Below the pieces are notes generated by a model. The model worked only from the letters and a program-made list of their open reading frames with translations, searched no databases and had not been told where the DNA came from. From WJMT01 sp964445575 (GTDB taxonomy: Bacteria; Acidobacteriota; Aminicenantia; Aminicenantales; Aminicenantaceae), in assembly GCA_964445575.1 (NCBI GenBank), contig CAYULB010000078.1:1-7873 (forward strand): 7,873 nucleotides of DNA, in the 5' to 3' direction. Of this stretch, positions 1 to 6,208 are shown in pieces (position 1 is the first letter of the stretch; the number at the start of each line of letters is the position of its first letter). The position numbers were made by a program, and so were the translations under genes.

Positions 1-1122
1 CCCATGGTTCCATTCATAGATGAGGATGCATGCATTCATTTCAAAACCGGAGAATGCCAATTATGTGAAAAAGTCTGTGAAAAAGAAGCCATTGACCATG
101 AAATGGAAGATGAGGAGATAGAGGTCGAAGTAGGCAGTGTCATTCTTGCTTCAGGATTCAAACCCTTTGATGCAAAAAGAATTCAGGCCTATGGATACGG
201 CCGATTTGATAATGTCATAACAGCATTGGAATTTGAAAAACTTGTGAATGCTTCAGGACCCAGCGGGGGGAAAATACGCCTCGCAAACGGAAAAGAACCT
301 GAATCCGTAGGAATCGTTCACTGTGTGGGGTCCCGTGATGAGAATTACAACGAATACTGCTCCAGAGTCTGCTGTATGTATTCTCTGAAATTTGCCCATT
401 TGCTGAATGAAAAGACCAACGCCCAAGTCTATGACTTCTATATTGACATGAGATGCTTTGGCAAAGGCTATGAAGAATTCTATCACCGGCTTTTAGAAGA
501 AGGCACTCAATTCATCAGGGGAAGAGTTTCAGAAATAACAGACACAGCGGTAACAGATAAAGAAGAGGGAAAACTAATCATACGGGTTGAAGATACTCTT
601 ATAGGAGTCATGAGACGGATTCCTGTAGACATGGTTATCTTATCGGTAGGCCTTGAACCGGGGATAGACCAAAATGAGATTGCTCGGATTTTCAATATTT
701 CCTGCAGCCAAGATACTTTTTTTCTGGAAAGACACCCCAAACTGGGACCTGTTTCTACATTTTCAGACGGAATCTTTCTTGCGGGAGCCTGCCAATCTCC
801 TAAAGACATCCCTGACACAGTCGCCCAAGCCGGGGCAGCAACTTCCGAGGCTCTTTCTCTATCAGACAAAGGATCATTCCAGCTCGAGCCTGTTACCGCA
901 GTGATTGATAAAGACCTTTGTTCAGGCTGTCAAATTTGTGTCAGTCTATGCCCCTTTACCGCCATTACCTATAATAAAGAGGAAGGAATCTCAGAAATCA
1001 ATGACGCTCTTTGCAAGGGCTGTGGAACCTGTGTTTCAGCCTGTCCTTCTGGGGCCTCCCAGCAGAAACACTTTCGGGACAACCAGATATTTGCTGAAAT
1101 AGAAGGGTTGTTTATTGAATAA
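1..1122 (+). CDS. hdrA: HdrA-like heterodisulfide reductase subunit A, C-terminal part (5' end outside the window)
   Basis: This is the FAD- and iron-sulfur-carrying electron-bifurcating subunit of the soluble Hdr complex. The reading frame is open to base 1, so the ATG at 4 is an internal Met. Full HdrA proteins are about 650 residues, so roughly 280 N-terminal residues, including the first Rossmann GxGxxG, are probably missing. Numbering from the Met at base 4, one FeS site is C10, C18, C21, C25. The segment VILASGFKPFD belongs to the FAD/NAD-type fold. The HdrA signatures CVGSRDE and YCSRVCCMY follow near residues 107-126, and GIFLAGACQSPKDIPDTVAQA near 259 is the second FAD-contact motif. 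Two ferredoxin-type [4Fe-4S] motifs close the protein: C306/C309/C312/C316 and C337/C340/C343/C347. The adjacent mvhDGA genes fit H2-dependent bifurcation. HdrB and HdrC are not visible. QmoA/QmoB-type relatives are an alternative, but the ferredoxin tail and the mvhD neighbour favour HdrA. Confidence 0.93.
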   Translation, partial: PMVPFIDEDACIHFKTGECQLCEKVCEKEAIDHEMEDEEIEVEVGSVILASGFKPFDAKRIQAYGYGRFDNVITALEFEKLVNASGPSGGKIRLANGKEPESVGIVHCVGSRDENYNEYCSRVCCMYSLKFAHLLNEKTNAQVYDFYIDMRCFGKGYEEFYHRLLEEGTQFIRGRVSEITDTAVTDKEEGKLIIRVEDTLIGVMRRIPVDMVILSVGLEPGIDQNEIARIFNISCSQDTFFLERHPKLGPVSTFSDGIFLAGACQSPKDIPDTVAQAGAATSEALSLSDKGSFQLEPVTAVIDKDLCSGCQICVSLCPFTAITYNKEEGISEINDALCKGCGTCVSACPSGASQQKHFRDNQIFAEIEGLFIE

Positions 1123-1143
1123 AAAACACAATAACAAAAATAT

Positions 1144-1193
1144 TCTTTTAAAATGATTCTAAATAATCTATAATGTCTAGTCATTCTTTAAGA
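1144..1193 (+). promoter_or_regulatory. Putative sigma-70-type promoter of mvhDGA with imperfect flanking dyad
   Basis: The gap between hdrA and mvhD is 108 bases and very AT-rich. A perfect TATAAT lies at 1169-1174, with a modest -35 candidate TTTAAA at 1147-1152 (4 of 6 consensus bases, 16-base spacer). Initiation would fall near 1181, giving a leader of about 50 bases. An imperfect inverted repeat brackets the element: TCTTTTAAAATGA at 1144-1156 against TCATTCTTTAAGA at 1181-1193, 10 of 13 positions complementary. It could be an operator, but AT-rich sequence produces such dyads easily. The -10 region is nearly identical to that of the kinase promoter. The weak -35 suggests either an activated promoter or a chance match. 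mvhDGA may also be read through from hdrA, since no terminator is seen. Confidence 0.45.
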
Positions 1194-1230
1194 AAAAGGA
1201 AAGAAAGACTACAAGACGAGGAGGCTTCAG

Positions 1231-1662
1231 ATGAGTAACGAACCTTTCGAGCCCAGACTAGTCGGCTTCTTGTGCAACTGGTGCTCTTACACGGGAGCTG
1301 ACCTTGCCGGCACTTCTCGAATGACTTATGCACCAAACCTTCGCATAATCAGAGTCATGTGCAGCGGCAGGGTAGACCCACAGTTTGTCCTCAAAGCTTT
1401 TAAAGAAGGGGCAGATGGAGTGTTGATATCCGGTTGCCACCCTGGAGATTGTCACTACCAGGAAGGAAATTATAAAGCCCTGAGACGACACAGGCTTCTG
1501 TCTCGAATGCTCGAACAAATGGGAATAGAGAAGAACAGATTTAGACTGGAATGGGTCTCTGCAGCGGAAGGAGAAAAATTTCAGAGAGTTTGCAATGAAT
1601 TTACTGATGAAATAAAAAAATTAGGACCGTTAAGTTTAAATGGAGGCAAAAATGAGCAATGA
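1231..1662 (+). CDS. mvhD: MvhD-type hydrogenase iron-sulfur (delta) subunit
   Basis: This small [2Fe-2S] protein passes electrons from the hydrogenase subunits MvhGA to the FAD of HdrA. It is 143 residues long, which is normal for the stand-alone family. The diagnostic cysteines are all present: CNWC at C15/C18, C44 in RVMCSGR, and C69/C74 in SGCHPGDCHY. The sequence GFLCNWCSYTGADLAG is a classic MvhD/FrhD N-terminus. The start is secure: GAGGAGG at 1218-1224 sits six bases before ATG 1231. The gene overlaps mvhG by 11 bases counted from the preferred mvhG start, so the two are translationally coupled. In several bacteria MvhD is fused to HdrA; here it is separate, with 108 bases between them. 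It should act in the cytoplasm as part of an Hdr-Mvh complex. Confidence 0.95.
   Translation: MSNEPFEPRLVGFLCNWCSYTGADLAGTSRMTYAPNLRIIRVMCSGRVDPQFVLKAFKEGADGVLISGCHPGDCHYQEGNYKALRRHRLLSRMLEQMGIEKNRFRLEWVSAAEGEKFQRVCNEFTDEIKKLGPLSLNGGKNEQ
1642..1646 (+). promoter_or_regulatory. Ribosome binding site that selects the mvhG start at 1652
   Basis: GGAGG lies inside the 3' end of mvhD, five bases ahead of ATG 1652. An in-frame ATG at 1640 overlaps this Shine-Dalgarno and has no good site of its own, so 1652 is the better start. The surrounding 12-mer AAATGGAGGCAA (1638-1649) recurs ahead of mvhA at 2613-2624. Confidence 0.8.
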
Positions 1663-2632
1663 TAAACCTAAAGTCGCTTTTTACTGGTGCGCATCATGCG
1701 GAGGATGTGAAGAAGCGGTGGTCGACCTTGCTGAAGACATATTAAAGGTAACCTCAGCTGTGGATATCGTATTCTGGCCAGTAGCCCTTGACTTTAAGAG
1801 AAAAGATGTAGAAGCCATGGAAGACGGTTCTATTGCCGTGAGCTTTATCAATGGAGCTGTAAGACTATCAGAACAGGAGGAAATGGTAAAGCTCCTTCGA
1901 AAGAAATCCGGTCTGGTGGTAGCTTTTGGCAGTTGTTCCCATCTGGGCGGGATTCCAGGATTGGCTAATTTTTGGAATAAGCAATCTATATTTGAATATG
2001 CCTATCATAAATCACCTTCAACAAAAAATCCTGAGAAAACCGTTCCTTTGGAAAAATCAGAAATAGATGGAAAAGAGCTGGAACTTCCTAAGTTTTATGA
2101 CATCGTGTTTACTTTAAATCAAGTCATTGACGTAGATTACTATCTTCCCGGCTGTGCCCCTCCCAAAGACCTTATCCTGAATGCGGTGAATGCTATTCTG
2201 GAAGGAAAGCTTCCTCCCAAAGGAGCTGTTCTTTCTCCCAACAAATCTCTCTGTGATGAATGTGACAGAAATGATTCCAAACCAGAAAAGCTTACTATCA
2301 CTGAAATAAAACGGCCTTGGGAAGTGGAACTCGACCCAGAAAAATGTTTTCTCGCCCAAGGTGTCATCTGCATGGGCCCTGCCACTCGAAGCGGATGCGG
2401 ACAAAGATGCATCACAGCCAACATGCCCTGCAGGGGATGTTTTGGCCCTTCGGATCAAGTCTTTGACCAAGGAGCTAAATTTCTATCTGCACTGGCCTCT
2501 ATCATAGAAACAGATGACGAAAAAGAAATAGATAAGTTAATGGACAGTATAGTTGATCCTGCAGGGACTTTTTACAGATTCAGTCTTCCTTCATCTATCT
2601 TAAGAAGAAAAAAAATGGAGGCAATAAAATGA
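1652..2632 (+). CDS. mvhG: [NiFe]-hydrogenase small subunit, MvhG type (group 3c)
   Basis: This is the FeS-cluster subunit that wires the NiFe site of MvhA to MvhD. From ATG 1652 it has 326 residues. The N-terminal WCASCGGCEEAV (C13, C16, C19), FGSCSHLGG (C95) and LPGCAPP (C168) are the usual ligands of the cluster proximal to the active site. C201/C204 and a Cys-rich C-terminal block (C232, C240, C249, C253, C260, C263) provide ligands for the remaining [4Fe-4S] clusters, as in the F420-non-reducing and F420-reducing hydrogenase small subunits. There is no Tat signal peptide, consistent with a cytoplasmic group 3 enzyme rather than a membrane uptake hydrogenase. The stop overlaps the start of mvhA in the ATGA at 2629-2632. 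A methyl-viologen-reducing (Mvh) assignment rests on the mvhD and hdrA neighbours; no FrhB-like F420 subunit is present here. Confidence 0.94.
   Translation: MSNDKPKVAFYWCASCGGCEEAVVDLAEDILKVTSAVDIVFWPVALDFKRKDVEAMEDGSIAVSFINGAVRLSEQEEMVKLLRKKSGLVVAFGSCSHLGGIPGLANFWNKQSIFEYAYHKSPSTKNPEKTVPLEKSEIDGKELELPKFYDIVFTLNQVIDVDYYLPGCAPPKDLILNAVNAILEGKLPPKGAVLSPNKSLCDECDRNDSKPEKLTITEIKRPWEVELDPEKCFLAQGVICMGPATRSGCGQRCITANMPCRGCFGPSDQVFDQGAKFLSALASIIETDDEKEIDKLMDSIVDPAGTFYRFSLPSSILRRKKMEAIK
2617..2621 (+). promoter_or_regulatory. Ribosome binding site of mvhA
   Basis: GGAGG within the last codons of mvhG, seven bases before ATG 2629. Together with the ATGA stop/start overlap it supports coupled translation of the small and large subunits. 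Confidence 0.8.
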
Positions 2633-4101
2633 CCGAAAAAATCACCATAGATCCTATCACTCGCCTCGAAGGACACGGAAAAATAGAGATTTTTCTTGAC
2701 GATAAAGGCGATGTAGACAGAGCTATCCTTCAGATCCCGGAACTGCGCGGATTCGAAAAATTCGCTGTGGGACGGCCTGCTGAAGAGATGCCCCGAATCA
2801 CACCCAGAATCTGCGGTGTCTGCCCCACAGCCCATCATATGGCATCCACAAAGACCCTAGACGCTTTATTCCATGTAGAACCTCCCCCTGCCGGAAGGAT
2901 GATAAGGGAATTGATCTACAATACATTTCAGTTCGAAGACCACACCCTGCATTTCTTTTTCCTGGGGGGACCTGATTTTGTGGTGGGACCTCAGGCACCT
3001 GCTGCGGAAAGAAATATACTGGGAGTCATAGGAAAAGTGGGAGAAGAAATCGGGCTTAAAGTGATCAAAGCCAGAAGAGAAGCCCGGGATATGATCAACT
3101 ACCTGGGTGGGAAAATTATCCATCCTGTTTGCGGGCTCCCGGGTGGCGTTTCCAAAGGACTGGATGAAGAACACAGAAAGGAGTTTTTAAAGCAGGCAAA
3201 AGGAATTGTTGAGTTCGCTCAATTCGCCTTGAAAATCTTCGATGATGTGGTCCTGCAAAACAAAGAATATGTAGATCTGGTGGTAGGAGACGCATATCAA
3301 CTAAAAACCTATTATATGGGAATGGTGGACAAAGATAACAAAGTCAACTTCTATGACGGTGACATCCGAGTGGTGGACCCTGAAGGAAAAGAATTTGCAA
3401 AATTCAAGCCAAAAGATTATCTCAAACACATTGAAGAACATGTGGAACCCTGGACTTATATAAAATTCCCTTACCTTAAGGAAGTGGGGTGGAAAGGATT
3501 TGTAGAAGGGAAGGAAAGCGGTGTGTACAGAGTTGCTCCCCTAGCGAGGCTCAACGCCTCTGACGGCATGGCAACTCCTCTGGCTCAAGAAGCCTATGAA
3601 AAAATGTACGAGACTCTTGGAGGAAAACCCTCTCATCACACCCTCGCTTTTCATTGGGCCCGTCTCATTGAAGCCCTTCAGGCTGCAGAGTGTATGGTCC
3701 AGCTTCTTGAAAACAAAGACATCACTGATCCCAAAATCCGAAATATCCCCACAGAAAAGCCTGATGAAGGAGTAGGCATTGTCGAAGCCCCCAGAGGAAC
3801 TTTGATTCACCACTACAAAACCGATGAAAAAGGAATCATCGAAGAAGCAAATCTTATTGTGGCTACCATAAACAATGCTGCCGCCATAAACATGTCCATT
3901 GAAAAAGCAGCCAAAACTTTCATAAAAGGCGGAAAAGTCTCAGAGGGCCTGCTCAACATGGCTGAGATGGGATTTCGTCCCTATGACCCATGCCATGCCT
4001 GCGGCACTCATTGTCTTCCCGGAGATATGCCTCTCATCATAGATATTTACGACAGCAGCGGAAAACTTGTGGAAAAAATAAAAAGGGACCGAAAGCAGTA
4101 A
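2629..4101 (+). CDS. mvhA: [NiFe]-hydrogenase large subunit, MvhA type (group 3c)
   Basis: This is the catalytic subunit that splits or forms H2 at a NiFe(CN)2CO centre. At 490 residues it is of normal length for the group. The N-terminus ITIDPITRLEGHGKIEIF is the conserved opening of large subunits. The first nickel motif RICGVCPTAHH supplies C62 and C65; the second, DPCHACGTHC, supplies C455 and C458. Maturation normally cleaves after the His of this motif (H461), which would release a 29-residue tail starting with C462. No endopeptidase gene or hyp maturation gene lies in the window, so maturation must be encoded elsewhere. There is no in-frame TGA or selenocysteine in the nickel motifs. 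It is the last gene of mvhDGA; the next gene begins 121 bases on with its own putative promoter. Confidence 0.96.
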   Translation: MTEKITIDPITRLEGHGKIEIFLDDKGDVDRAILQIPELRGFEKFAVGRPAEEMPRITPRICGVCPTAHHMASTKTLDALFHVEPPPAGRMIRELIYNTFQFEDHTLHFFFLGGPDFVVGPQAPAAERNILGVIGKVGEEIGLKVIKARREARDMINYLGGKIIHPVCGLPGGVSKGLDEEHRKEFLKQAKGIVEFAQFALKIFDDVVLQNKEYVDLVVGDAYQLKTYYMGMVDKDNKVNFYDGDIRVVDPEGKEFAKFKPKDYLKHIEEHVEPWTYIKFPYLKEVGWKGFVEGKESGVYRVAPLARLNASDGMATPLAQEAYEKMYETLGGKPSHHTLAFHWARLIEALQAAECMVQLLENKDITDPKIRNIPTEKPDEGVGIVEAPRGTLIHHYKTDEKGIIEEANLIVATINNAAAINMSIEKAAKTFIKGGKVSEGLLNMAEMGFRPYDPCHACGTHCLPGDMPLIIDIYDSSGKLVEKIKRDRKQ

Positions 4102-4126
4102 TATTTTTTCATAATCATATCTGACA

Positions 4127-4147
4127 TCTTTCCTAATAAAGGGAAGA
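4127..4147 (+). terminator. Weak stem-loop after mvhA, possible attenuated terminator
   Basis: TCTTTCC at 4127-4133 pairs with GGGAAGA at 4141-4147 (seven pairs, one of them G-U) around the loop TAATAAA. Only a scattered T-rich stretch (TATGTTTACTT) follows, so it is not a textbook intrinsic terminator. It is the only plausible hairpin between mvhA and the kinase promoter. Confidence 0.25.
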
Positions 4148-4157
4148 GTATGTTTAC

Positions 4158-4186
4158 TTGAGTCGGTTTTCTAAATAAAGTATAAT
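4158..4186 (+). promoter_or_regulatory. Putative sigma-70-type promoter of the kinase-regulator pair
   Basis: TTGAGT at 4158-4163 (4 of 6 -35 consensus bases) and a perfect TATAAT at 4181-4186 are separated by the ideal 17 bases. Transcription would start near 4193, about 30 bases before the kinase ATG. The stretch TTCTAAATAA plus two bases plus TATAAT (4169-4186) matches the mvhD promoter block 1157-1174 at 16 of 18 positions. It separates the signalling pair from the hydrogenase operon as its own transcription unit. Confidence 0.6.
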
Positions 4187-4222
4187 CGCATCTGTATAAA
4201 TAATTTAGCACACACTCGTTCA

Positions 4223-6208
4223 ATGAAAACTCCTCATTTTTCTCTAAGAAAGAAAATAATCCTGAGCTTTCTGGTGGTCATTTTATTTGGAGGGATTGTC
4301 ACTTTAATCCTGGGCTCCAGACTTATAAGAAACACCCTCCTTTCTCAAGCTCAGGATAAGGTCAAACATGACCTCTCCTCAGCACAGATGGTCTTCAATG
4401 AAAAACTCAACCATATAAAAGAAGTGACCACCTTGACATCCACCCGGAAAACACTTCAAGAAAGTTTAATCAATCAGGAATACGGCTCTATCTCAGAATA
4501 CTTAGACCATCTGAGAAAAGAATACAAACTGGATATACTCAATGTGACTGACAGTAAAGGAAATGTCCTCATTAGAACACGAAATCCTAATCAAACAGGA
4601 GACAACAAATCCCAAGACGAAATCATAAAAAGAGCCTTGATGAGAAAAACTTCAGCGTCCCCTCAACTAATATCTCGAGAAGACCTTTTAAAGGAAGGAG
4701 CTGATTTTGCTGAAAAGGCAGCCATTCAAATTAAACCCACTCCCAAAGCTGCGGAGTCATCCCAAAAAGAGGAAACCAGCGGAATGATCCTGAAAGCAGC
4801 CTCACCAGTATTGGATGAACAAGGAAACCTTCTTGGGGTTTTGTATGGAGCCGTGCTGATAAATAATGACTACGAAATTGTAGACCGAGTCAAGGAAATG
4901 GTTTACAAAGGAGAAAGATATAAAGGTCACGAAATAGGAACCGCGACCATATTTCTCCACGACCTCCGGATATCCACCAATGTTAAAAACAAGGACGGAA
5001 CAAGGGCTATCGGAACAAGAGTATCCAAAAAAGTCAATGAAGTGGTTTTAAAAAATGGTAAGTCCTACATAGACAGGGCTTTTGTAGTCAATGACTGGTA
5101 TATTACAGCCTATGAACCGATTAAAGATATTGAAAGCCGCATCATTGGAATATTGTATGTGGGCATGCTTGAGAAACCATACATTGACACAGCTTACAAA
5201 GTGATGATGACCTTCACATTAATGGCATCCTTGTGTGTGGTTATCCTGCTTATCCTGCTTTATTTTACCACCAAAAGAATCATAAACCCTTTGCATAAAA
5301 TAGTGGAGGCAACTCAAAAAATTGCCAAGGGAGACCTCTCACACAAAGTCAAAGTCAATTCTAAAGACGAGATAGGATATCTTGCCGAATCATTCAATAA
5401 AATGACCGATGACCTTGATGCAGCGAATAAGAAATTACTTGAATGGGGAAAAACGCTTGAAAAAAAGGTTGAGGAACGAACCAAAGAACTCAGAGAAATG
5501 CAGGCTCATCTCATCCAGTCAGAAAAACTTGCTTCTCTGGGGAAGCTTGCTGCCGGTGTAGCCCATGAAATCAACAATCCTTTGGGAGGAATCCTTATAT
5601 ACAGTCATCTGCTCCTGGAAGACTTAAATAAGGAAAGTCCTTATTACGATAACCTAAGAAAAATAGTCAAAGAGACCTCTAGATGCAAAGAAATCGTAAA
5701 GGGTCTGCTCGAATTTGCAAGACCTAAAGAACCGGAAACAAGCTTAGTCAATATAAATGATGTGGTGGAAAAAGCACTTTCCATAATGGAGACCAAAACC
5801 CTGTTTCAAAACATAAAAATAATAAAAAAATACTCTTCTTCTCTTCCAAAAATTACAGCTGACAGTGCTCAGCTCCAACAGGTTTTTATAAACATAATAC
5901 TCAATGCAGCGGAAGCCATGGAAGGAAATGGATCTTTGACCATAGAAACGGAAGTGGATAGTGAAAACAGTCAGATTTACATCCGATTCCAGGATACAGG
6001 ACCTGGAATCCCTGACGAAGTGAAAAACAGACTCTTTGAGCCATTTTTTACTACTAAAGAAGTTGGAAAAGGAACTGGTTTAGGACTTGCTATCAGCTAT
6101 AGCTTTATAAGAAAACACAATGGTACCATTGATGTGGAGAGCAAAGTTGGTGAAGGCTCCACCTTTATTGTCAAACTGCCTATAAAGAATGAACAAAAAA
6201 AAGAATAA
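4223..6208 (+). CDS. Membrane sensor histidine kinase with periplasmic Cache-like region and HAMP domain
   Basis: This is a 661-residue inner-membrane kinase expected to sense an extracytoplasmic signal and phosphorylate the regulator encoded next. TM1 spans about residues 12-31 and TM2 about 327-348. The roughly 295 residues between them look like a double Cache sensor; the second half (IFLHDLRISTNV, then IIGILYVGMLEKPY) resembles sCache-type kinases. A Lys/Glu-rich, probably disordered stretch lies near 155-190. HAMP is at about 349-402, then a coiled coil to about 436. The HisKA motif is GVAHEINNPLGG with phospho-acceptor H448. The ATPase has N box N557/N561, G1 DTGPGIP (D591-P597), F box FEPFFTTK and G2 GTGLGLAIS (G617-G621), so it looks active. 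ATG 4223 is the only usable start upstream of TM1 (in-frame stop at 4172), yet it lacks a clear Shine-Dalgarno. The ligand is unknown. Confidence 0.93.
   Translation: MKTPHFSLRKKIILSFLVVILFGGIVTLILGSRLIRNTLLSQAQDKVKHDLSSAQMVFNEKLNHIKEVTTLTSTRKTLQESLINQEYGSISEYLDHLRKEYKLDILNVTDSKGNVLIRTRNPNQTGDNKSQDEIIKRALMRKTSASPQLISREDLLKEGADFAEKAAIQIKPTPKAAESSQKEETSGMILKAASPVLDEQGNLLGVLYGAVLINNDYEIVDRVKEMVYKGERYKGHEIGTATIFLHDLRISTNVKNKDGTRAIGTRVSKKVNEVVLKNGKSYIDRAFVVNDWYITAYEPIKDIESRIIGILYVGMLEKPYIDTAYKVMMTFTLMASLCVVILLILLYFTTKRIINPLHKIVEATQKIAKGDLSHKVKVNSKDEIGYLAESFNKMTDDLDAANKKLLEWGKTLEKKVEERTKELREMQAHLIQSEKLASLGKLAAGVAHEINNPLGGILIYSHLLLEDLNKESPYYDNLRKIVKETSRCKEIVKGLLEFARPKEPETSLVNINDVVEKALSIMETKTLFQNIKIIKKYSSSLPKITADSAQLQQVFINIILNAAEAMEGNGSLTIETEVDSENSQIYIRFQDTGPGIPDEVKNRLFEPFFTTKEVGKGTGLGLAISYSFIRKHNGTIDVESKVGEGSTFIVKLPIKNEQKKE

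Noticed and set aside
507..869. Long antisense open frame inside hdrA, and similar ones inside mvhG, mvhA and the regulator
   Set aside because: They lie wholly within well-supported genes, lack ribosome binding sites and show no recognisable domains; they are by-products of codon composition.
1123..1150. Intrinsic terminator after hdrA
   Set aside because: No stable GC stem or T run; read-through into mvhDGA remains possible.
1640..1651. Alternative mvhG start at ATG 1640
   Set aside because: It overlaps the GGAGG that serves ATG 1652 and has no ribosome binding site of its own; 1652 gives the normal small-subunit N-terminus.
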